DNA of 6,063 nucleotides from Allobaculum sp. (GCA_014803815.1 JAAVAY010000095.1:1-6063); one strand, 5' to 3'; counted from the first letter of the stretch, positions 1 to 5,618 are shown. Translations and numbers: made by a program. The notes: generated by a model not told the origin, from the letters alone.

Positions 1-11
1 TGCTTTTTCAT
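1..11 (-). CDS. Possible start of a downstream gene (partial)
   Basis: An ATG followed by two lysine codons lies 11 bases after the stop of the large GTPase-nuclease gene, on the same strand, and runs off the window. Met-Lys-Lys is a common beginning for exported proteins. A purine-rich AAGAAGGA sits directly against the ATG, which is too close for an ideal ribosome binding site. Only three full codons are visible, so this is a possibility only: it would be the next gene of the same operon, and no function can be given. Confidence 0.2.
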
Positions 12-22
12 TCCTTCTTTGA

Positions 23-2596
23 TTATTTTACTTTCGACTGATTTGGCTTCTGGCTCTTGGTTTCTTTTTTTCCTTTAGAATTTCTTTGATTCCAATGATG
101 TAAATCCGAAAAGGCATTGTGATTGGCGGCGCGAACAGCTCCTTGAAGTTCACGAGCCGAAATTCGTCTGGCTCCATGGGAAAAGACCGAGTTTTGAATG
201 AGACCATCACTAGTCGCCGCAATGCATTGAAACTTATTGCGAAGCTCATAGACTTTCTTTTCGATAAAACTATCTGCCGTCATGCCCGCAGGAGTATAAA
301 CAATGGAAGATGACCCATTGCGTGAGGATGAGCCAAGGTTATCTTTTTGCCTGGTTCCATCAAAAACAACGATGAGAGAGTAGCCCTTATAGCCTTGGTA
401 GTTCACCAGCTCACTAATCAGCTGTTCGCGAGCAGCAAAAAGGGATTGTGAAGCTAGCGTCTTTAAATCGTCCCAAGAGTAAATCATGTTATACCCGTCT
501 ACAATGAGACAGGTTGGTAAATGCGAAAATGTTTTGACATGGGTAGGTTCTAGAGACAGTTCGGTGCGTTTCTTTTTGGTTGAGTTATCCTTTTTAGTAT
601 TCCGATTGGATCCTCCCGCACTTTGAAATACCTTTTTGAGTTCTTCTTCGCTTACTTTTCCAGAATTCATTGAGACGCTATTTACAACCTCTTCATCACT
701 TTGAATGGGTATGTGTAAATGATCTTCTACCTCATCCCATTCCACCATGACACCAGATCCATTGGAACAAAAGACCGAAGCGCTTGGATTGCGACGATCC
801 AAACGCTCATCGTATCCAATCTCTTCCAAAATGGGTTGTGGATGTTGGCATACATCGTATCCATCGCTTTCAAAGGAAAAAGTAGCGCTACCGCGAGAAG
901 CTTTCGCTAACTCCTCTTGAAAATTCATCAAGGTTCGTACAGGGCCTCTTCCTTCAATGAGAGTCAATCCATTTTCGGCTTCTTTGACTTCCACTACTGC
1001 TTCTCGTATGTCAAGTTGGTACAAAATTTTGGAGACATGTTCTGCCACCGCTTGAATTTCAAAAGCCAAGTAAGGTTCCAACAAAATATTTTGGGCTTTT
1101 TTTAATCCTTGGCGAACGGCTCGAAGAGCCGCTTGGCGAAAATCTCCACCAGACGTATGTTTTTGATGCGCTCGACCATTAATGAGGGTAATTTTCATAT
1201 CCTCTAAAGCCGAACCACTTAAAACGCCAGTTAAATGCGCTTCGGAAAGGGCCGATAAAATAAGTCGTTGCCAATTCAAAGATAAAATGTCGCGAGGCAC
1301 TTTGGAAGAAAAGGAAAGCCCTGTTCCACGTTTTCCAGGTTCTAGTTCTAAGTGAACTTCTGCATAATGGCGTAAAGGTTCAAAATGTCCATAGCCAAAA
1401 GTAGGCTTTTCAATGGTTTCTTTGTAAACGACTTTTCCTGGCCCAAATTCAACTTGAATTCCCGATTTTTCTTGAATTTTCTTTTTTAAGACATCTTTTT
1501 GGATCTGACCCATTAAATGAAGTGTAATGGATTGGGTATCTTCATGAAATTCCACTTGTAAAGAGGGATCTTCCATCATCAAAAGGCGCATAGATCCCAT
1601 CATTTGCACGGGATCTATGCCATCGGGCAAAATCAATTCATAATACAAGCAAGGAGAAAGCAGCGCTTTAGATTGATTTGGTTCAAAACCCAGACCATCT
1701 CCCGCTTTTACTTTCGTCAATCCTTTTACACTGACGACATCTCCCGCTTGCGCTTGCAAGACGGGCTGAAACCCTTGCCCTTGATATAAGCGAATTTGAT
1801 CGATTTTTTCTTCATTAATTACATCGCGCGTCTTAAGAGTTCCTCCTGTGATTTTCATATGAACAATGGGAACAGAGGTATCGTCTTGGGTCATTTTAAA
1901 AATACGAGCGCCAAATTCTTCTGGATAATCAATAGGCAAAGTATAGGTTGTCAGAGCATCAAGTAACTCTTTAACTCCTTCATTTTTTAAAGCGGAGCCA
2001 AACAACACCGGAAAGGCTTTGCGTTCCATGACCGCTTTGGCCATATCGTGGATGGAAAGCGTTTCATCTTCGAGAAATTTTTCCAGCAGTTCCTCATCTA
2101 AAGCCGCAAATTGTTCGATGTAATCGTTGGCTTCTAAATCCACAATGCGATCATCCAGTTTTTTTAAATCCTTGAGTAACTCTTCTTTAGATAAAATGGC
2201 TGCGTCCATCTTATTGATGAAAAAAATCGCGGGAATTTGATAGGTCTTAAGACATTTCCAAATGGTACGAGTATGAGCTTGTACCCCATCAAGAGCACTA
2301 ATTAAGACAATGGCACAATCCAATACCGAAAGAGTTCGCTCCATTTCAGCGGAAAAATCCGCATGACCTGGGGTATCGATTAAATGGATGGTGACATCGT
2401 TCCACTCTAAACCAGCTTGTTTGGCATAAATTGTAATCCCTCGCTTCTTTTCCAATTCGTCATAATCTAAAAAAGCATTTTGATGATCCACGCGTCCCGC
2501 TTTGCGTAAGACTCCTCCATCCACTAACATACTTTCAATGCAGGTTGTTTTTCCAGCATCGACATGGGCTAAAATTCCAGTAACTAAACTTCTCAT
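23..2596 (-). CDS. Tet(M)-like ribosomal GTPase fused to a YacP/Rae1-type NYN nuclease domain
   Basis: 857-residue cytoplasmic fusion. Residues 1 to about 220 are an EF-G-type G domain with all five motifs: AHVDAGKT at 10-17, RGIT at 52-55, DTPGH at 74-78, NKMD at 128-131, GSAL at 200-203. Domains II (about 228-310), III (315-385), IV (385-505) and V (505-590) follow in ribosomal-protection-protein order, with TSGGDFR at 481-487 and LLEPYLAFEI at 505-514 matching the Tet(M) layout. A Lys/Ser-rich linker (about 640-690) leads to a NYN domain: VDGYNMI from V699, VVFDGT with D746, TAD with D775, ATSD with D797, then GARRISARE. These match Bacillus Rae1 (YacP), an endonuclease cutting mRNA in the ribosomal A site. 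A basic tail ends the protein. Tet(M) itself is about 640 residues and lacks the nuclease. The start is set by homology and by an in-frame stop at 2630-2632; the only SD-like AAAGGAA lies 24 nt upstream, which is unusually far. The domain calls are firm; the joint function is inferred. Confidence 0.95.
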   Translation of the reverse strand: MRSLVTGILAHVDAGKTTCIESMLVDGGVLRKAGRVDHQNAFLDYDELEKKRGITIYAKQAGLEWNDVTIHLIDTPGHADFSAEMERTLSVLDCAIVLISALDGVQAHTRTIWKCLKTYQIPAIFFINKMDAAILSKEELLKDLKKLDDRIVDLEANDYIEQFAALDEELLEKFLEDETLSIHDMAKAVMERKAFPVLFGSALKNEGVKELLDALTTYTLPIDYPEEFGARIFKMTQDDTSVPIVHMKITGGTLKTRDVINEEKIDQIRLYQGQGFQPVLQAQAGDVVSVKGLTKVKAGDGLGFEPNQSKALLSPCLYYELILPDGIDPVQMMGSMRLLMMEDPSLQVEFHEDTQSITLHLMGQIQKDVLKKKIQEKSGIQVEFGPGKVVYKETIEKPTFGYGHFEPLRHYAEVHLELEPGKRGTGLSFSSKVPRDILSLNWQRLILSALSEAHLTGVLSGSALEDMKITLINGRAHQKHTSGGDFRQAALRAVRQGLKKAQNILLEPYLAFEIQAVAEHVSKILYQLDIREAVVEVKEAENGLTLIEGRGPVRTLMNFQEELAKASRGSATFSFESDGYDVCQHPQPILEEIGYDERLDRRNPSASVFCSNGSGVMVEWDEVEDHLHIPIQSDEEVVNSVSMNSGKVSEEELKKVFQSAGGSNRNTKKDNSTKKKRTELSLEPTHVKTFSHLPTCLIVDGYNMIYSWDDLKTLASQSLFAAREQLISELVNYQGYKGYSLIVVFDGTRQKDNLGSSSRNGSSSIVYTPAGMTADSFIEKKVYELRNKFQCIAATSDGLIQNSVFSHGARRISARELQGAVRAANHNAFSDLHHWNQRNSKGKKETKSQKPNQSKVK

Positions 2597-2629
2597 TTTA
2601 TATGTATCGACTAAGTCAATTTCCTTTCT

Positions 2630-2674
2630 TCAATATTTATATGGTATAAGCATTCTCTTTTCTAAGATGGTCAT
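2630..2674 (-). CDS. Putative 14-codon leader peptide upstream of the GTPase-nuclease gene
   Basis: An ATG at 2674 is preceded by AAGGA (2681-2685) with a 6-nt spacer, a far better ribosome binding site than that of the main gene. It opens a frame of 14 codons (MTILEKRMLIPYKY) ending in TGA at 2630, 33 nt before the main ATG and in the same reading frame. It begins right after the U-tract of a probable terminator. Small leader ORFs controlling drug-responsive or ribosome-acting genes are well known; a regulatory role here is inferred. It could also be a chance ORF in a long leader. Confidence 0.35.
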   Translation of the reverse strand: MTILEKRMLIPYKY

Positions 2675-2685
2675 TTACGTTCCTT

Positions 2686-2725
2686 AAAAACAAGAAAAAA
2701 GACCGAAGAGATATTCTCCCTGATC
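2686..2725 (-). terminator. Probable attenuator/terminator in the leader of the GTPase-nuclease gene
   Basis: Read on the minus strand, GATCAGGGAGA pairs with TCTCTTCGGTC around an ATA loop (stem arms 2715-2725 and 2701-2711). There is one A-C mismatch and three G-U pairs. The U-rich tail TTTTTTCTTGTTTTT at 2700-2686 follows directly. No convincing gene lies upstream on this strand for it to terminate, and it sits about 90-130 nt ahead of the GTPase start. Attenuation of that gene is therefore the simplest reading. A 22-codon frame starting at 2752 runs through the hairpin and ends at 2684, so a translating ribosome could prevent it from folding. Confidence 0.5.
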
Positions 2726-2790
2726 TAAAGAAGACGAAAACATTGAATTCATCTTCAAAGAATAGATGACAGGTTTAAGAAGTAAGGAAA

Positions 2791-2819
2791 AAAATATCCC
2801 CAAAATAGATGAGCAACAA
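2791..2819 (-). promoter_or_regulatory. Candidate promoter for the GTPase-nuclease transcript
   Basis: On the minus strand TTGTTG (2814-2819) and TATTTT (2791-2796) are separated by 17 bp, a sigma-A-like arrangement. Transcription would begin near 2784 and give a leader of roughly 190 nt containing the attenuator hairpin and the leader ORF. Such matches are frequent in AT-rich DNA, so support is modest. Confidence 0.3.
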
Positions 2820-2919
2820 ACAATGCTAGATAATATTCTAGAAATAAAAGTTTCATTTCTTAGAAAGTAAATTAAAATATAAATGGGTATTTTTAAATGC
2901 AATCTATAAAAGCTCTTTT

Positions 2920-2956
2920 CTAAGCAGAAAATCTAACTCTAAGCAGAAAATCTAAC
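2920..2956. repeat. Two-copy 19-bp tandem direct repeat
   Basis: CTAAGCAGAAAATCTAACT at 2920-2938 is repeated without a gap from 2939, identical for 18 bases to 2956. The exact match suggests a recent duplication by replication slippage, or a paired protein-binding site. It sits in the intergenic region between the divergent GTPase-nuclease and membrane-protein genes. Confidence 0.85.
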
Positions 2957-3183
2957 GAAACGTAAAGAGTGGATAAACAGGACAAATAAAATTAGGAATC
3001 CAAAACTTGTGAAAATGCTTAGTGAAGATAGCTATAAAGTGAGTTTTGGAAGGATTGGTACAGAGAGAAGATGAATAAATAGAGAGCGATGGAGATGTCC
3101 AAGTAATAAGGCTTTGGAAGATTACAGAAAGTTTGAATATCAAATGCCTTTCTAAAATAATTGTCGCAAAAATATTTATTTAA

Positions 3184-3203
3184 TTTTATAAATTTTTATA
3201 AAA
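3184..3203. repeat. AT-only inverted repeat
   Basis: TTTTATAAA (3184-3192) is followed by TT and then TTTATAAAA (3195-3203), a perfect 9-bp inverted repeat made only of A and T. It lies inside a strongly AT-rich block (about 3160-3205). It may be an UP-like or easily melting element, or simple low-complexity sequence. Confidence 0.4.
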
Positions 3204-3257
3204 TCTGATCCCTAACTTGAATTTTTGGAATGCGCGGCAGACAAATAGCTTTTACTG

Positions 3258-3280
3258 CTCCCAATTAGTTTGGGAGTTTA
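3258..3280 (+). terminator. Weak intrinsic-terminator-like hairpin
   Basis: CTCCCAA (3258-3264) pairs with TTGGGAG (3270-3276) around a 5-nt loop and is followed by TTTATTACTAT. The 7-bp stem is perfect but the U-tract is broken. No intact plus-strand gene precedes it, so it may belong to a lost gene or insulate the downstream gene at 3418. Confidence 0.45.
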
Positions 3281-3417
3281 TTACTATCCTTGTGGAGTTG
3301 ATTTAAATAAAAGCGGACCTATTTAGGATCAATATCCATTTATCTATGTGAGTTTGTCGAAAACAGTAAGGCGAAAATTATGTTTAGAAACAGATAGTAC
3401 GATCAATGAGGGCTTAA

Positions 3418-4578
3418 ATGAAAAAAAGAAAACGGTGGAGAGCCGTAAAATGGCTCTCCCTTCTTATTGGCTTTAGTATCATGTTGTATTTTGGGATGCT
3501 GTTTTTGGAACGCCATCAGATTGACCATTTCAAGAGATCGGATCAGGCTGAGTTTTATGTTGTGAGTTATGACGGAATTATAGGATACCGGATTGAAAAT
3601 GGTCAACCAGTACCAGTTGTTGAAAACAAAGTCAGAATTATTCGAAAAGGAATGAATCCCATTGTTTTGCAGGCAGAGCTTCTTAACCGGTATCTCGTCT
3701 TTTCTGAGGATGGATGGCCAACAAGAAAGACAGAAGGGGTCATTTCTATCGATTTTGAGAAGGGAACCGTGGAGTATCAGAAGACGAATCATAGCGCTTG
3801 GACGTCCGCTGGAGAAACAAAAAACTATTACTTTGCGATGGTGGCAGGTGGCGAAAATTTCATCTCAGTTTATACGCCGCAATTAGAAGAAACGGATCAT
3901 TTAATTCTGGATCCTGCCATGACAGTCACTGATTTTAGGACAGATGCAGAAGACACTTTCTGGGCTATATCAACCGATGTTGAGGCGACAGTCAATGAAA
4001 ATGGCTATAACGACTTTACTAATCGACTGATTAAGGGGTCTGTCCAGGATGGAAAACTGAGCTTGGAGCTAGTCAAAGAGTTGGAAAAGAATCCAGATAG
4101 ACAATACTGGTTTAATGATACAGTGTATAAAGGGAATTACCTGTATGCTACCTGCCCAGGCTGGCGTAACTTAGCTACTTTAGAAAGAAATATCGAGAGC
4201 TCGGTTTACCGTTACGATCTGGCGCAGGAAGCAGGAGAGTTTTTTCCTCTTGAGGAAGTTGCGCCAGAAGCTTTCTATGAAATTGATGATAATCTGTTTG
4301 CAATTAGGCATTCCCAAAGTTCTTCCACGCGATTTGGATTTACATTGTTTGATGGAAATACTGGCGAAAGTACATTTGTAAATCTAGAAGAACTTGGAGT
4401 TGCTCAAGATAGCAATGATGACCAAATCATGGATATCAAGCCTTTGAATTCCCGTCAGCTTCTAGTTCTGACTCAGGACAGGTTGATTCAATACAACCTT
4501 GACACCAATTCACTCGGTTTTCAGTTCCCATTAAAAGACAAAATGAACACGGCCTTTCATATCTGGATTACTCAGTAA
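3418..4578 (+). CDS. Membrane-anchored protein with a beta-strand-rich extracytoplasmic domain, function unknown
   Basis: 386 residues. The start is well supported by GAGGG at 3408-3412, 5 nt before the ATG. The N-terminus is strongly basic (MKKRKRWR), then one hydrophobic segment spans about residues 12-30, with no lipobox cysteine, so the protein should be a signal-anchored, single-pass protein with its bulk outside. The rest shows about seven units in which hydrophobic strands alternate with Asp/Gly/Asn turns, for example near residues 46-62, 92-120, 137-165, 180-216, 240-278, 290-322 and 336-370. This resembles a beta-propeller. Only one cysteine (C246) is present. I do not recognise the family. 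It is separated by long spacers from both neighbours, so it is probably a single-gene transcript ending at the hairpin at 4744-4797. Roles such as envelope sensing or protein binding would be guesses. Confidence 0.85.
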   Translation: MKKRKRWRAVKWLSLLIGFSIMLYFGMLFLERHQIDHFKRSDQAEFYVVSYDGIIGYRIENGQPVPVVENKVRIIRKGMNPIVLQAELLNRYLVFSEDGWPTRKTEGVISIDFEKGTVEYQKTNHSAWTSAGETKNYYFAMVAGGENFISVYTPQLEETDHLILDPAMTVTDFRTDAEDTFWAISTDVEATVNENGYNDFTNRLIKGSVQDGKLSLELVKELEKNPDRQYWFNDTVYKGNYLYATCPGWRNLATLERNIESSVYRYDLAQEAGEFFPLEEVAPEAFYEIDDNLFAIRHSQSSSTRFGFTLFDGNTGESTFVNLEELGVAQDSNDDQIMDIKPLNSRQLLVLTQDRLIQYNLDTNSLGFQFPLKDKMNTAFHIWITQ

Positions 4579-4743
4579 ACAGCTCGCTCTTTGCGATCCA
4601 GAGACAGATGTTTCCCGCATGGCAGCCAGAATAGATAGAGTCATTGCAGTTTAATCCAGCAGATTGGCTCACTCCCTGTACCTTAAATGAAATTCGTGTA
4701 GCTTTTATAGCATTCTAAATTTGTAAGTAGTTTTGAAAAGACT

Positions 4744-4797
4744 GGCTCTAAACCTTTAGGTGGATTTTCCATCTCATATTTGGTTTAGAGCCTTTTT
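4744..4797 (+). terminator. Strong nested hairpin with U-tract
   Basis: GGCTCTAAACC (4744-4754) pairs perfectly with GGTTTAGAGCC (4782-4792). Within the loop, AGGTGGA (4758-4764) pairs with TCCATCT (4768-4774), including one G-U pair. TTTTT follows at 4793-4797. It is placed about 165 nt after the stop of the 386-residue gene and would work as its intrinsic terminator. The nested architecture and 11-bp perfect arms are larger than usual, so a small mobile inverted-repeat element or an insertion-sequence end is an alternative. Confidence 0.7.
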
Positions 4798-4892
4798 GGA
4801 CCAAACCGCTCAGAGGAGGAAGGAGCTTTTCCGAGTTTAAAGTTCTCAGCGCGCTAGGGGAAAATCTTGATTACTTCCTGGGAGAGCATCAC

Positions 4893-4917
4893 AGGGATGA
4901 TATACACATTTATCCCT
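4893..4917. repeat. Short inverted repeat with a competing partner
   Basis: AGGGAT (4893-4898) pairs with ATCCCT (4912-4917). The right arm can alternatively pair through CCCTAG with CTAGGG at about 4853-4858. The two pairings exclude each other. This may be chance; no function is assigned. Confidence 0.3.
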
Positions 4918-4959
4918 AGAAGCCTTAAATAACGAATTTAGGTCTGTGATCAATAAGGA

Positions 4960-4997
4960 AAGCTCAAAAGTAAAGGATTAAAATAGATTTTGAGTTT
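4960..4997 (+). repeat. Terminator-like inverted repeat
   Basis: AAGCTCAAAA (4960-4969) pairs with TTTTGAGTTT (4988-4997), 10 bp with one G-U pair and an 18-nt loop. An A/T run follows. It is AU-rich and thermodynamically weak, and it has no upstream gene within 380 nt. Confidence 0.3.
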
Positions 4998-5003
4998 AAA
5001 AAT

Positions 5004-5029
5004 TTTACGATAGAATTTACGACAAATTT
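5004..5029 (+). repeat. TACGA direct repeats, cluster A (two copies)
   Basis: TTTACGATAGAA (5004-5015) is followed by TTTACGACAAAT (5016-5027), a 12-bp step with nine identical positions. The core is TACGATA/TACGACA. The same heptamer returns on the same strand in cluster B about 260 bp downstream. Confidence 0.65.
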
Positions 5030-5109
5030 GAGGAAAGCAGAGAAAAGAAGAGAGCTTAATAGCGCTTAAAAGGTCGAATTAGAGGGTTCTACCACTTACT
5101 TTAAAACAT

Positions 5110-5164
5110 AAAAAAATTCTAGTAACTCCTTTACCTAAAGCACTTTCAAGAAATTACTAGAATT
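5110..5164 (-). terminator. Orphan minus-strand intrinsic terminator
   Basis: AATTCTAGTAA (5115-5125) and TTACTAGAATT (5154-5164) form a perfect 11-bp inverted repeat around 28 nt. Read on the minus strand the stem runs into TTTTTTT (5116-5110), the terminator signature. The loop may fold further (CTTT/AAAG). No minus-strand gene is visible between here and 5388, so it either ends an unannotated small RNA or is left from a deleted gene. Confidence 0.5.
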
Positions 5165-5278
5165 AATAAAATTCAACGTGGTGGATCCTTAGGGACTCGG
5201 GATTTAATTATTAGAAATTTTCAATTTTTTCTTTACTTACCAACTAATTTTTATCTTTATCTATCTATAAAAACTAAC

Positions 5279-5315
5279 TTTACGACAGATTTACGACAAT
5301 TTCTCGAATACGACA
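5279..5315 (+). repeat. TACGACA direct repeats, cluster B (three copies)
   Basis: TTTACGACAGA (5279-5289) is followed directly by TTTACGACAAT (5290-5300), and a third TACGACA lies at 5309-5315. Starts of the heptamer at 5281, 5292 and 5309 are spaced 11 and 17 bp, so the first two sit about one helical turn apart. Phased direct repeats of this type act as arm sites for tyrosine integrases, as iterons, or as repressor sites. Which applies is not shown here. Confidence 0.65.
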
Positions 5316-5339
5316 AAATAGCCCATTTTATTTCTTTCT

Positions 5340-5362
5340 GCTAGGTTTCGGCCTAGTTTTTT
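5340..5362 (+). terminator. Intrinsic terminator with UUCG loop, in the leader of the Cys-rich gene
   Basis: CTAGGT (5341-5346) pairs with GCCTAG (5351-5356) around a TTCG tetraloop. A G-U pair at 5340/5357 extends the stem, and a run of six T at 5357-5362 follows. It ends only 26 nt before the ATG at 5389. It either terminates an upstream gene that is no longer present or acts as an attenuator of the 71-residue gene, since no adequate promoter is seen between it and that gene. Confidence 0.7.
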
Positions 5363-5388
5363 ACTATCTATATTATAAGGAGACTACG

Positions 5389-5604
5389 ATGTCAAAAGCA
5401 TTCAATTTACAGAATATTAAATTTGGAAGACTATTCGTGTTGAATGAGCTTCCAAAAAGAATCGCTGGCCAAAATAAAAAGACACAGATTTTATGGCACT
5501 GTGTTTGTGATTGTGGAAATGATGTTTGGGTATCTACTTCTGATTTATTAAATGGAATCAAAACAAATTGTGGTTATTGCAAGAAAGAGTCTAGGAATTC
5601 TTAG
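5389..5604 (+). CDS. Small Cys-rich zinc-binding-like protein of phage/mobile-element type
   Basis: 71 residues, started by AAGGAG (5377-5382) with a 6-nt spacer, a strong ribosome binding site. The protein has the pattern seen in many small phage proteins and in N-terminal parts of phage HNH/AP2 endonucleases: an FGRL block (12-15), then WHCVCDCGN (36-44), then a hydrophilic stretch with SDLLNG (51-56) and a Cys pair, here CGYC (61-64). Cysteines at 38, 40, 42, 61 and 64 could bind zinc. The usual end of this motif is SCGC, so the NCGYC variant is slightly atypical. No nuclease domain follows, so a DNA-binding or structural role is inferred. It is preceded by a terminator hairpin at 5340-5362 and its 3' end overlaps a convergent gene. 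AT-rich codon use fits an acquired gene. Confidence 0.8.
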   Translation: MSKAFNLQNIKFGRLFVLNELPKRIAGQNKKTQILWHCVCDCGNDVWVSTSDLLNGIKTNCGYCKKESRNS

Positions 5605-5618
5605 GCTCTTTTTCTTTT
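5587..5618. terminator. Bidirectional terminator shared by two convergent genes
   Basis: GAGTCTAGG (5587-5595) pairs with CTTAGGCTC (5600-5608), 9 bp with two G-U pairs and a four-base AATT loop. On the plus strand TTTTTCTTTT (5609-5618) follows. On the minus strand TTTCTT (5586-5581) follows. The stop codons of both the 71-residue gene (5602-5604) and the 48-residue gene (5591-5593) lie inside the stem. On the plus strand GGCTC (5604-5608) can also pair with GAGCC (5620-5624), a competing fold. Confidence 0.7.

Larger units (their letters stand above)
2903..3417. other. AT-rich intergenic region without a convincing gene
   Basis: Apart from the tandem repeat at 2920-2956, an AT-rich palindrome at 3184-3203 and a weak terminator at 3258-3280, I see no gene. 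From 2943 to about 3152 one plus frame is purine-rich and protein-like but interrupted by a TGA, and lacks a start with a ribosome binding site; it could be a decayed gene fragment. GGAT-caat-ATCC at about 3329-3340 is a small inverted repeat. No clear promoter for the gene at 3418 could be fixed. Confidence 0.5.
4579..5388. other. Long intergenic region rich in hairpins and short repeats
   Basis: No gene is visible in these 810 bases. The first ~60 bases stay protein-like in an alternative frame. The region holds a strong nested hairpin (4744-4797), a minor hairpin (4893-4917), a terminator-like inverted repeat (4960-4997), TACGA-type repeats (5004-5029 and 5279-5315), a minus-strand terminator (5110-5164) and a plus-strand terminator (5340-5362). 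The many terminators without genes suggest a mobile-element edge from which genes were lost. Confidence 0.6.

Noticed and set aside
2684..2902. Minus-strand 72-codon hydrophobic ORF upstream of the GTPase gene
   Set aside because: It starts at TTG without a ribosome binding site, has AT-driven composition, and its end is the terminator hairpin and T-run. Only its last 22 codons are considered, as a possible leader frame.
2952..3143. Minus-strand 63-codon ORF
   Set aside because: There is no ribosome binding site, the composition is biased by the purine-rich opposite strand, and it has no recognisable domain.
2943..3152. Plus-strand protein-like frame interrupted by TGA, possible transposase relic
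   Set aside because: There is no start with a ribosome binding site, two short open pieces only, and no motif I can assign to a transposase family. It is kept as a remark in the region note.
3403..3792. Minus-strand 129-codon ORF opposite the membrane-protein gene
   Set aside because: It is antisense to a well-supported gene with a good start, and its residue composition is unlike a real protein.
4801..4830. GAGGAGGAAGGAG resembling a strong ribosome binding site
   Set aside because: No start codon follows at a usable distance with an open frame.
5373..5561. Minus-strand 62-codon ORF opposite the Cys-rich gene
   Set aside because: It is a shadow of the plus-strand gene, which has a clear ribosome binding site and a recognisable Cys pattern.
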